The translations under genes and the position numbers were made by a program. 5,358 bases of DNA, from the NCBI GenBank assembly GCA_031273705.1, contig JAISRJ010000201.1, positions 1-5,358 on the forward strand, read 5' to 3'. Under the pieces are notes generated by a model that was given only the letters and a program-made list of their open reading frames with translations, ran no database searches and was not told the DNA's origin. This document shows positions 1 through 5,313 of the stretch, in pieces (within the stretch, counting starts at the first letter, position 1; the number at the start of each line of letters is the position of its first letter). This DNA is from Clostridiales bacterium. Its GTDB lineage: Bacteria > Bacillota > Clostridia > Lachnospirales > WQUN01.

Positions 1-96
1 TATCATTGTTATTGTGCGGATGACTCCAGTCGTAACATATTTTGAAAGCGTCGGTCTTGAATTTCGTAACAATTCCAGCACTTCTTTAGCCTTCAA
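1..96 (-). CDS. 5' end of probable IS607-type recombinase (MerR-like HTH), partial
   Basis: An open frame runs from a TTG at 96-94 off the left edge of the window, giving 32 codons without a stop. The peptide begins MKAKEVLELL and continues with RPTLSKYV followed by TGVIR. This is the helix-turn-helix pattern that opens IS607-family TnpA serine recombinases, where a short MerR-like DNA-binding domain precedes the catalytic resolvase domain. The catalytic serine region lies outside the window, so the assignment rests on the N-terminus only. The start is supported by a G-rich ribosome binding site (AAGGGGG, 109-103) six bases upstream and by a well-formed -10 box at 128-123, giving a leader of about 20 nt. 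If correct, the product would excise and integrate its own element without terminal inverted repeats. A free-standing MerR-like or excisionase-like regulator is the main alternative. Confidence 0.5.
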   Translation of the reverse strand, partial: MKAKEVLELLRNSRPTLSKYVTTGVIRTITMI

Positions 97-100
97 TAGA

Positions 101-143
101 ATCCCCCTTTCTCGTCGACCTAATTATAACCGATTTGGGGGAT
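101..143. repeat. 7-bp inverted repeat around promoter and RBS (ATCCCCC/GGGGGAT)
   Basis: Reading the minus strand, ATCCCCC (143-137) and GGGGGAT (107-101) are perfect inverted copies separated by 29 bases. The interval holds the -10 box and the expected transcription start, and the downstream arm is the ribosome binding site itself. Because the upstream arm lies before the expected start, an RNA hairpin would form only on read-through transcripts. A DNA operator or a recombinase-binding site is equally possible, and chance cannot be excluded. Confidence 0.35.
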
Positions 144-151
144 AAAATCAG
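123..151 (-). promoter_or_regulatory. Promoter of the HTH/recombinase gene
   Basis: Read on the minus strand there is a perfect -10 box TATAAT (128-123). Seventeen bases upstream lies a weak -35 box CTGATT (151-146) that matches only the central TGA of the consensus. The predicted transcription start near 116 would leave a leader of about 20 nt before the TTG start at 96. The placement fits well, but the poor -35 suggests weak or activator-dependent transcription. Confidence 0.5.
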
Positions 152-156
152 GATTT

Positions 157-181
157 ATTAATTTTTTTAATATAAATTAAT
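157..181. repeat. AT-only inverted repeat downstream of the VanZ-family gene
   Basis: ATTAATTT (157-164) and AAATTAAT (174-181) are perfect 8-bp inverted copies flanking a 9-base loop, about 33 bp after the VanZ stop codon. The stem has no G or C, so it would be a weak terminator at best. No stronger terminator is visible between the VanZ gene and the next promoter. Confidence 0.25.
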
Positions 182-213
182 AGTTTTATAAATTAGTTTG
201 ACTATATATAAGC

Positions 214-1611
214 TTAGTTCACCGAGTCAATATTCGGGGACCACTCATATTCATCACCGCTCGCGGCTGTGAACGTTGCCTCTGTCTGCCAAGTGGGTAT
301 CAAAAAACCTGTATTTTTATTAAAGTAGTAGGAGGGGCGTACATCGCGCACAACCGCCGTACCATGCCAACTCTCAACTCCGACATCAAGCGCGATCCAT
401 ACGGATTCCCTTGGAGAAATTGTCTCGACTTCGCGATATAATTCGCAGGGCAATCGGGTATCTTCAATGGCAATGAGTTTGCCGTTCTCTCCAAGCGTCA
501 CTCTTAAGGCGCCCCATATCAACCCGTCATCATTATCGTTGGATATGCCGGAAAAAACCAAATGCAAATTATTATCGGCATATCCTTGCTCAAATTCCTG
601 AAACGTCACGGTGTTCGCGTCAATCTCAAACCGCTCCAAATATGATTTCGCCATGTCTATCGCTTCGCTTGGGGCAGGGGGCAGGGAGGGATAAACCTCG
701 TCGTCGGCTTCGTAATTGTAACAGACGCTCCATGTGTTGTGATCATATATGAATATTCGTTCGTTTTCACCATTTTCAAGAGTATATATGTCGTTCTCAA
801 AATAATACTCGCCGGAAAATCCTGTGGCGTCCCGCAGCCTATTCCGCAGATCCTCAAGCGTTTCTCTTTCAGCGTATCTGTAAACATTGGCTGATATTTT
901 TTGGCTGCTTACGGAATTTGATATTTCAACCTTGTCAGGCCGTAAATGACTGTAATACACATATCCAAATTCGCCGCGGTTGGACAATATATTTATCATA
1001 ATAAAAGGCGACAGCGTCGTCAGTATAACGACAATAGAAATTGTCAGATTAAGAGCGTAATTTTTGGGGAGATCGGCGGCGCGTTTGAAAAGGCAATAAA
1101 AGCCGAGACAAATAACATACATCGCAAAGCCCAGCAACCCGCCCATGGTATTCGCGATTATATCGTCAATGTCGGCGTGCCTGCCGGTAAGAATTTGGCT
1201 TGTTTCTGTCAGCAGTGAAAGATCAAGTGATAGAATGAATACAGACGGGAAACTTTTAAAATTTTCTGTGGAAATGATCGGTAAGAGAAATCCTAGCGGA
1301 ACGAACATAAATGCGCTCAGCAAAATTTGCCATGTCATATCGGCGTTGCTCGCACCGTATTTTATAGCGATGTAAACCGGGCGTAAAGGTCTAAAGTTCA
1401 GCATCTTGCTAAAGTCGTCGCCAAAGGTAGTTATCTGTGTAATGTACAGAAACATAACTATCCAGCCGACAAATACAAATTCAGCAAGCAGCGTCAATTT
1501 GGAGGGTCGCTCACGGCGCGACCGCAATAACCTATAGACCGAAAAATATATAACCGCTGTAATTACAAAAACAATAGGCAATATCGGCAGCAAATTGAAG
1601 ATATAGCTCAT
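214..1611 (-). CDS. VanZ-family membrane protein with large extracellular YycI-like C-terminal domain
   Basis: A 465-residue protein in two parts. Residues 1-210 form a VanZ domain with about six membrane helices (near 9-28, 41-62, 95-113, 121-138, 153-175 and 188-210). It carries the family signatures NFRPL (72-76), FVPLGFLLP (103-111) and ETSQ (136-139) followed by R-x-x-DIDDIIANTMGG (144-158). Positive charges at 30-38 and 176-183 place both ends outside the cell. VanZ of the Tn1546 cluster gives low-level teicoplanin resistance; the role of most homologues is unknown. Residues 211-465 form an extracellular alpha/beta region not found in minimal VanZ proteins, which are about 160 residues. 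Its layout resembles the secreted protein encoded at 4382-5215 and, loosely, YycI/PepSY-type domains. AGGAG at 1625-1621 lies nine bases before the ATG. The gene follows the tRNA terminator, so it probably has its own promoter, but none is clear. Confidence 0.85.
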   Translation of the reverse strand: MSYIFNLLPILPIVFVITAVIYFSVYRLLRSRRERPSKLTLLAEFVFVGWIVMFLYITQITTFGDDFSKMLNFRPLRPVYIAIKYGASNADMTWQILLSAFMFVPLGFLLPIISTENFKSFPSVFILSLDLSLLTETSQILTGRHADIDDIIANTMGGLLGFAMYVICLGFYCLFKRAADLPKNYALNLTISIVVILTTLSPFIMINILSNRGEFGYVYYSHLRPDKVEISNSVSSQKISANVYRYAERETLEDLRNRLRDATGFSGEYYFENDIYTLENGENERIFIYDHNTWSVCYNYEADDEVYPSLPPAPSEAIDMAKSYLERFEIDANTVTFQEFEQGYADNNLHLVFSGISNDNDDGLIWGALRVTLGENGKLIAIEDTRLPCELYREVETISPRESVWIALDVGVESWHGTAVVRDVRPSYYFNKNTGFLIPTWQTEATFTAASGDEYEWSPNIDSVN

Positions 1612-1657
1612 TTTATCTATCTCCTAAAGCAGTTTCGCAAATATAAGTAAAAATGGT

Positions 1658-1705
1658 AAAAAACAAAGTCCGAACCCGACGCCGATAGGCAATGAGTTCG
1701 GACTT
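1658..1705 (-). terminator. Rho-independent terminator after tRNA-Ser
   Basis: On the minus strand, AAGTCCGAAC (1705-1696) and GTTCGGACTT (1675-1666) form a perfect 10-bp stem. The 20-nt loop contains a small GCC/GGC sub-stem. The hairpin is followed by TG and six T residues (1663-1658), with another T run a few bases on. It starts eleven bases past the tRNA 3' end and separates the tRNA transcript from the VanZ gene. Confidence 0.9.
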
Positions 1706-1715
1706 CTCTATATTC

Positions 1716-1803
1716 CGGAGAAGGAGGGATTTGAACCCTCGCGCCGCTTTCACGACCTACCCGCTTTCCAGGCGAGTCCCTTCAACCACTTGGGTACTTC
1801 TCC
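1716..1803 (-). tRNA. tRNA-Ser (anticodon GGA)
   Basis: An 88-nt class II tRNA folds cleanly on the minus strand. The acceptor stem is GGAGAAG with CTTCTCC, and the D stem is CCC/GGG enclosing AAGTGGTTGAA. The anticodon arm is CTCGC-CTGGAAA-GCGGG, with anticodon GGA at 1769-1767. The long variable arm pairs GTCG with CGGC, as expected for serine. The T arm is GAGGG-TTCAAAT-CCCTC and the discriminator base is G. It reads UCC and UCU codons. CCA is not encoded (the bases after the discriminator are GAATA), so it must be added by the CCA-adding enzyme. The gene has its own promoter (1848-1820) and terminator (1705-1658) and appears to be a single-gene unit. Confidence 0.97.
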
Positions 1804-1819
1804 AATGTTGACGCTATTC

Positions 1820-1848
1820 ATAATAAGCGATTTTTCTTGTCACGTCAA
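1820..1848 (-). promoter_or_regulatory. tRNA-Ser promoter
   Basis: On the minus strand, TTGACG (1848-1843) is followed by a 17-base spacer and TATTAT (1825-1820). Each box differs from the sigma-70/sigma-A consensus at one position. The expected start near 1813 gives a short 5' leader before the mature tRNA end at 1803. The very AT-rich DNA just upstream could act as an UP element. Confidence 0.85.
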
Positions 1849-1862
1849 GCTAGGTTAAATAA

Positions 1863-1896
1863 TTAATTTAAATTGATTTAAATACTTAATTTAAAT
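1863..1896. repeat. AT-rich direct repeats upstream of the tRNA promoter
   Basis: TTAATTTAAAT occurs at 1863-1873 and again, identically, at 1886-1896, with a partial copy (ATTTAAAT) between them at 1876-1883. The block lies 15-48 bp upstream of the tRNA -35 box, and the whole spacer from 1851 to 1970 is strongly AT-rich with no credible ORF. An UP element or curved DNA that raises tRNA transcription is plausible. Low-complexity drift is the alternative. Confidence 0.4.
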
Positions 1897-1971
1897 ACAT
1901 AAATAGTCGCAAATATTTTAACAGATTATATTGATTATAATAAAAAACGTTTACGCGACATTTATATAAGC

Positions 1972-3078
1972 TTACGGCTTTCCAACGTGCCGCCGATTCA
2001 AGATAAATCTCGCTATCGTCTGTGAGGCGTTTGACTTGGCGTACTGTTTTTGCACATACTTAATTGTATTTAATTTAGCCTGGTTATTGGCGGTAAGCTC
2101 GTTAATCAAACCCGGCAAATTTCTTACCGTCTTGCAATACACACCCAGCTTATGTGTTTCTAAAAACTCCGGGTTTTTCTTTTCCTGACCGTGAAAAGCG
2201 TCGATTGCTATAATAGGCTTATTCAATGTAATTGCTTCCATCATTACATTAGGGCTTGCTCTTGCTATAACAAAGTCACACTGCAACATGTACTTATCCA
2301 ATTCAGGGGTAAATCCCAAAATCTTTAAGTTTTTATCCGCCTCAACCGCGTTATCACGCTCCAAAGCCCTTCGCAACCGCGAATTACTGCCGGTAACTAC
2401 TGTCAACCGACATATTTTATTATTAAGCAAAGCCTTTACAATACCTTTTATCCTGCGGGAACCTTGACTGCCACTTATTAATAACGCGCGTGGCAAGTCA
2501 CTTTCTTCTAATGCAAGAGGTTTAATCGGTTCAGGACGACAAAACCCTTCTCGAACAGGGAAACCAAACACGTAAAGCCTATCGCTAAGCCCTGCCAGCA
2601 ACATCTTTCGCTTTGCTTCCAAAGTAGGGCAAATGATAGCCTCCGCTCGTTTATCCGACCACAGACTGGTTACATTATCCAGATCCGCGATTATGGAAAT
2701 TAAAGGTATATGCAAATCGTTTTTTTCCAGTATATCAATTACAGAACCCACAAAAGCGGCGTGTACCGAAACAATCACATCCGGCATAAAGTCATTTATA
2801 ACCTTCAGCAGACCTTTCTCTACAGATCGAACAGTCAGCCGGTTTACAAAGTCTTTTTTTGCGTCACAAAATTTATATATTAAGTCCCACAGATATGGAA
2901 AATAAACCGCTAAGATGTTATAAATTCGTCCGGAAACCCGCGCAATAACATTTCCTATCGCAAAACCATCCACCACACGAACGCGCACGGACTCGCCTGT
3001 GATTTGAGCCGCGATTGCCTCGGTGATACTTTTATGTCCTTGCCCGGTACTGTATGAAGTTATAATTAAAATTTTCAA
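1972..3078 (-). CDS. GT28-family lipid glycosyltransferase (MGDG synthase/UgtP-like)
   Basis: A 368-residue protein with the two-lobed GT-B layout of GT28 enzymes, which move a sugar from a UDP-sugar to a membrane lipid such as diacylglycerol. The N-terminal lobe has the glycine-rich TGQGHKS loop (11-17), VSVHAAF (103-109) and ADLDNVTSLW (131-140), the last matching the TD...W segment of MGDG synthases. The C-terminal lobe has GFPVREGF (172-179), ISGSQGS (201-207, as in MurG), RASPNVMMEA (273-282) and HGQEKKNPEFLE (296-307). The last matches the PGQE-x-x-N-x-EFL motif of UgtP/MGDG synthases. There is no membrane helix, so it is probably peripheral on the cytoplasmic face. The start is TTG at 3078, which overlaps the preceding stop as TTGA and suggests translational coupling; AGAGG (3093-3089) lies ten bases upstream. 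The sugar and acceptor are not determined. The donor-site motif is divergent, with S and N where MGDG synthases have glycines. Confidence 0.87.
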   Translation of the reverse strand: MKILIITSYSTGQGHKSITEAIAAQITGESVRVRVVDGFAIGNVIARVSGRIYNILAVYFPYLWDLIYKFCDAKKDFVNRLTVRSVEKGLLKVINDFMPDVIVSVHAAFVGSVIDILEKNDLHIPLISIIADLDNVTSLWSDKRAEAIICPTLEAKRKMLLAGLSDRLYVFGFPVREGFCRPEPIKPLALEESDLPRALLISGSQGSRRIKGIVKALLNNKICRLTVVTGSNSRLRRALERDNAVEADKNLKILGFTPELDKYMLQCDFVIARASPNVMMEAITLNKPIIAIDAFHGQEKKNPEFLETHKLGVYCKTVRNLPGLINELTANNQAKLNTIKYVQKQYAKSNASQTIARFILNRRHVGKP

Positions 3079-3569
3079 AATAACAAATCCTCTGTCTTAA
3101 CACCGGCGAAAATATGTTTACGATCCAGCAATTTTAAAATGCGCGGTCGATTATATCTTTGAATAATTATAAACGGTGTATTAAGTATAATTGAGAGGTA
3201 AATTACGGTCATAGACACAGAAAAATCTGCCCACAAGTGAAACAAAAACGCTGTGGCTATAATACATAAATGTGTTAATTCAGCACGGCATGTTTCGGTT
3301 ATGTATAGTTGAAGATATTCTGGTTCTAAAGTCAGGATATGTTTTTTTCTAAAAATTTTTTTTATGTAATCGCTTAGTTCAGGTAAAGAATCCTTCCAAA
3401 ACTTTACTCTGAATATACGTTGATAAAAATTACCCTTCTGTTCCCAACGCCTGTCACGAAAGTATCTGTTACGTGGATTAAGCCATTTAGGCGGATAAAT
3501 GAACGACAACATTGTATGAATTACTGAAAACATAAAAAAAGTAACCAGATTATCAATCAGTTCATCCAT
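3075..3569 (-). CDS. CrtO-like membrane acyltransferase (glycosyl-4,4'-diaponeurosporenoate acyltransferase family)
   Basis: A protein of 164 residues, or 168 if the upstream ATG at 3581 is used. It carries the conserved pattern of staphylococcal CrtO, which acylates the sugar of glycosyl-diaponeurosporenoate in staphyloxanthin synthesis. Numbered from the longer start, these are RRWEQKG (44-50), RVKFWKDSLPEL (58-69), ETCRAELTH (96-104) and NTPFIIIQRYNRPRI (134-148). Membrane helices lie near 10-29, 103-118 and 123-142. I prefer the ATG at 3569 because GGGGG (3579-3575) lies five bases before it, whereas 3581 has no good ribosome binding site and would overlap the upstream gene by 20 bases. 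The gene overlaps the PAP2 gene by 8 bases and the glycosyltransferase by 4, so all three are probably co-translated. No carotenoid gene is visible, so the acceptor may instead be a glycolipid made by the neighbour. That substrate is inferred. Confidence 0.75.
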   Translation of the reverse strand: MDELIDNLVTFFMFSVIHTMLSFIYPPKWLNPRNRYFRDRRWEQKGNFYQRIFRVKFWKDSLPELSDYIKKIFRKKHILTLEPEYLQLYITETCRAELTHLCIIATAFLFHLWADFSVSMTVIYLSIILNTPFIIIQRYNRPRILKLLDRKHIFAGVKTEDLLF

Positions 3570-4209
3570 GAGCGCCCCCATCCAATCTATCTAAAGGTTC
3601 ATTTAATTTAAATCTAAAAAGTTTATAGAGAGGTATGTACAATAAAGTTCCGAATAATAACCCGCAGATTACATCAAACGCCGAGTGTTGCTTGGTAAAG
3701 ACAGTTGACGCGCATATCAATATAAATAATATGAACGAACCATATCGATTTATGCGCCGAGTACAAAACGGCCTCGTATGAATCAGAGCCGCGTGTACAG
3801 CATACGCGTTAATCACATGAACACTGGGGCAAACATTAGTCGCGGTATCAAAAGTGTAAATTAAAACCAACAATCGGGAGAAAATATCCGATCGCGTAAT
3901 TTCCGGGCGAAGATTCTGAGCGTTGGGAAAAATCATATACAAGGTGTAAGCCAATGACATGCCCACGCCCAGAAATATTATCAACTTATAAAAATCCATT
4001 TTAGAGTGCAACCCGGTGTATAAAATCCCCCAGGTCACATAAGCAAACCAGAGTAAGTATGGGATAACAAATATAGGAAGCAAAGGTATATAATCGTCCA
4101 ACGGAATTTTGATATAATACAGCGGGGTTAAGAATTGCTCTTCAAATCTAAACCAGATAAAAACAGGGATAAGCGACAGAGTCGCCAAGAAATGCTTGTA
4201 ACTAGCCAA
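3562..4209 (-). CDS. PAP2-family membrane lipid phosphatase/phosphotransferase
   Basis: A 215-residue protein with about six hydrophobic segments and the PAP2 catalytic signature. A reduced first motif ends in LRPEI (100-104), the second is CPSVHV (127-132, His131), and the third is KQHSAFDV (173-180, with His175 and Asp179). The histidines match the phospho-histidine and proton-donor residues of the family. The KQH-x-x-x-D form resembles the Aur1/inositol-phosphotransferase branch more than classic PgpB. Members remove phosphate from, or transfer headgroups between, lipid phosphates on the outer membrane face. The start is TTG at 4209, with GGTGAT six bases upstream as a modest ribosome binding site; no ATG fits better. 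It is the first gene of the operon, about 110 nt after its promoter (4357-4329), and its 3' end overlaps the CrtO-like gene. Production of diacylglycerol or another lipid alcohol for the glycosyltransferase is an attractive but unproven role. Confidence 0.85.
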   Translation of the reverse strand: MASYKHFLATLSLIPVFIWFRFEEQFLTPLYYIKIPLDDYIPLLPIFVIPYLLWFAYVTWGILYTGLHSKMDFYKLIIFLGVGMSLAYTLYMIFPNAQNLRPEITRSDIFSRLLVLIYTFDTATNVCPSVHVINAYAVHAALIHTRPFCTRRINRYGSFILFILICASTVFTKQHSAFDVICGLLFGTLLYIPLYKLFRFKLNEPLDRLDGGAHG

Positions 4210-4328
4210 TGTATCACCAACCTACTCAAGTCAAGTTACTTTCTATGCTTATATACGAGTGGCTATTCTGTTAGTTAGATTTATCTTTTTCCTTTTCCGT
4301 TTATTTTGTAAATCCGCAATCTGTTATA

Positions 4329-4357
4329 ATTCTAGCATTTCGGCGATTTTGTGTCAA
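4329..4357 (-). promoter_or_regulatory. Strong extended -10 promoter of the lipid operon
   Basis: On the minus strand a perfect -35 TTGACA (4357-4352) is followed by a 17-base spacer and the -10 box TAGAAT (4334-4329). TG at 4337-4336 adds an extended -10 element. Transcription should begin near 4322, leaving a leader of about 110 nt before the TTG start at 4209. I see no ORF or convincing riboswitch-like fold in that leader. The promoter begins 25 bp after the stop of the upstream secreted-protein gene, with no terminator between them, so read-through from upstream is also possible. Confidence 0.85.
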
Positions 4358-4387
4358 TGTCAATTTTAAAACATGTCAATTTCAAAA
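4352..4387 (-). repeat. ATTGACA direct repeats overlapping the operon promoter -35
   Basis: Three copies of ATTGACA lie on the minus strand at 4380-4374, 4364-4358 and 4358-4352; the last contains the -35 hexamer. The first two belong to a longer near-repeat, TTTTGAAATTGACAT (4387-4373) and TTTTAAAATTGACAT (4371-4357), with one mismatch in 15 and a 16-bp period. The first copy includes the stop codon of the upstream gene. This could be a regulator-binding array or duplicated -35 boxes. Confidence 0.6.
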
Positions 4388-5215
4388 CACAGCCGCCTTA
4401 ACAAAGCATTCAAAGGTTTGATCATCCGCCGCCGAGCCAATAAAATAATATGCGGGTTGAATAATACTGTTATCATAAATATAAACTAACTGACAATCTG
4501 ATAAGGTTATATTATCTTTATCAGTAAGTTTGGGCAATTCGCAGAAAGCCTCGTCCATAGATTTGATATTACAATCGCCAACCTTGTCGTATTGGATGCT
4601 AAAGTAATCCAAAGTCAAAATATTTCCAAACTTATCCATTATTATTCGGTTGCTAAATGCGTAATTCTTTAGATTACTTATTCTGTTGATGAAATTAACA
4701 CGATATTTTTTCCCATCGAAATGAACTTGAGCTTCTTCATAAAACAAAACCAGCATTCTGTTCTGAATAAAGTTCTCCGCCAGTTGTATAGACTCTTTAT
4801 CTGTTATAAACTCTGAACCTTGATAGCCGGACGCGCTCGCCTCCGCGGATTCAAAATGAATCTGGTTAATTTCCTTGTCAATAGTCACAGAGCCGTCGCC
4901 TCCGATAAAAGTGTATGAAAATTCATCCTCAGTAAAGGATATAATCTCTATGAATCGCTCCGCGTATTTGCGTGCCCCTTCATAATCGTCCTGACGGTAT
5001 TTTAGCATATAGCAATTAACGGTCTCTCCGGCATTCTTATCCAGAGCGAAGTTATACTGATAGCCGTCTCTGGCGCCGCCCGCGTTTTGCTCGGTTAGTG
5101 TAAGATTCGCGCGGGCGCCGTTACTGATAAAATCCTTACGCAGCCCGTCTGTGGCAGCCAAAGCAATTCCGGCGATCACAAGAAAACATACGACGACCAA
5201 TAACCTTTTCTTCAT
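4382..5215 (-). CDS. Secreted/anchored protein with YycI-like two-lobed layout
   Basis: A 277-residue protein with an N-terminal signal peptide or membrane anchor: KKR at 2-4, a hydrophobic core at 5-19, and a possible signal peptidase site after ALA (18-20). The rest is soluble and extracytoplasmic. It shows two repeats of a helix then strands: KESIQLAENFI (140-150) leads to IIMDKFGNILTLDY (191-204), and SMDEAFCELPKL (219-230) leads to CQLVYIYDNSIIQPAYYF (241-258). This layout recalls YycI/YycH regulators of the WalK kinase and PepSY-type domains, but no kinase gene is visible. The extracellular part of the VanZ-family protein (214-1611) has the same order of elements, so the two may be homologous. 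The ATG overlaps the stop of a tiny upstream ORF (ATGA), and the ribosome binding site is weak, which suggests coupling. Function is unknown. Confidence 0.75.
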   Translation of the reverse strand: MKKRLLVVVCFLVIAGIALAATDGLRKDFISNGARANLTLTEQNAGGARDGYQYNFALDKNAGETVNCYMLKYRQDDYEGARKYAERFIEIISFTEDEFSYTFIGGDGSVTIDKEINQIHFESAEASASGYQGSEFITDKESIQLAENFIQNRMLVLFYEEAQVHFDGKKYRVNFINRISNLKNYAFSNRIIMDKFGNILTLDYFSIQYDKVGDCNIKSMDEAFCELPKLTDKDNITLSDCQLVYIYDNSIIQPAYYFIGSAADDQTFECFVKAAVF

Positions 5216-5283
5216 AGATCATACTTCTTTCGATGTAAGCCATAGCAGTATATGATTATTATCGCCAAAAAGGCTAACCACAA
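5212..5283 (-). CDS. Possible 23-residue single-helix membrane peptide
   Basis: A short frame from TTG at 5283 ends in a TGA that overlaps the ATG of the secreted-protein gene (ATGA). Its peptide is one hydrophobic stretch, WLAFLAIIIIYCYG, followed by a basic tail (HRKKYDL), a typical membrane segment with a positive cytoplasmic end. GAGG (5297-5294) and GGCGG (5295-5291) lie seven to ten bases before the TTG. The frame continues upstream for ten more residues (starting DNFTPRGG) to a TAA at 5316-5314. Beyond that stop, the same frame encodes the peptide at 5314-5358. The hydrophobicity and the stop/start overlap make coding likely, but the true start is uncertain and no family is recognised. 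Confidence 0.45.
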   Translation of the reverse strand: MWLAFLAIIIIYCYGLHRKKYDL

Positions 5284-5313
5284 AACACATCCGCCTCGCG
5301 GAGTAAAATTGTC

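Noticed and set aside
300..887. Two short minus-strand ORFs (300-494 and 657-887) inside the VanZ gene
   Set aside because: They overlap the extracellular domain in another frame and show no domain or start signal.
946..1218. Plus-strand ORF of 90 codons inside the VanZ gene
   Set aside because: It is antisense to a well-supported coding gene, has no recognisable domain and no ribosome binding site context; the overlapping plus-strand frame at 1145-1375 fails for the same reasons.
1716..1803. tRNA-Ser gene as an integration (att) site
   Set aside because: The tRNA is intact with a proper terminator, and no repeat of its 3' end or tyrosine integrase gene is visible in the window.
1925..1941. 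ATTATA/TATAAT inverted repeat downstream of the glycosyltransferase as a terminator
   Set aside because: The stem is six A-T pairs only, with no strong T run after it, and sits in an AT-rich spacer where such matches are expected by chance. No convincing terminator for the lipid operon was found.
2633..2905. Plus-strand ORF of 90 codons inside the glycosyltransferase gene
   Set aside because: It lies wholly antisense to conserved GT28 motifs, and its serine/threonine-rich composition is typical of a shadow frame.
4210..4328. Riboswitch or attenuator in the operon leader
   Set aside because: The leader of about 110 nt shows no strong stem, terminator-like T run or known riboswitch core that I can recognise.
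5219..5290. Alternative 23-codon ORF from the ATG at 5290 on the minus strand
   Set aside because: The ATG is too close to the GGCGG ribosome binding site, the peptide is unremarkable, and its stop does not couple to the next gene. The overlapping frame that encodes a membrane helix and ends in ATGA is the better candidate.
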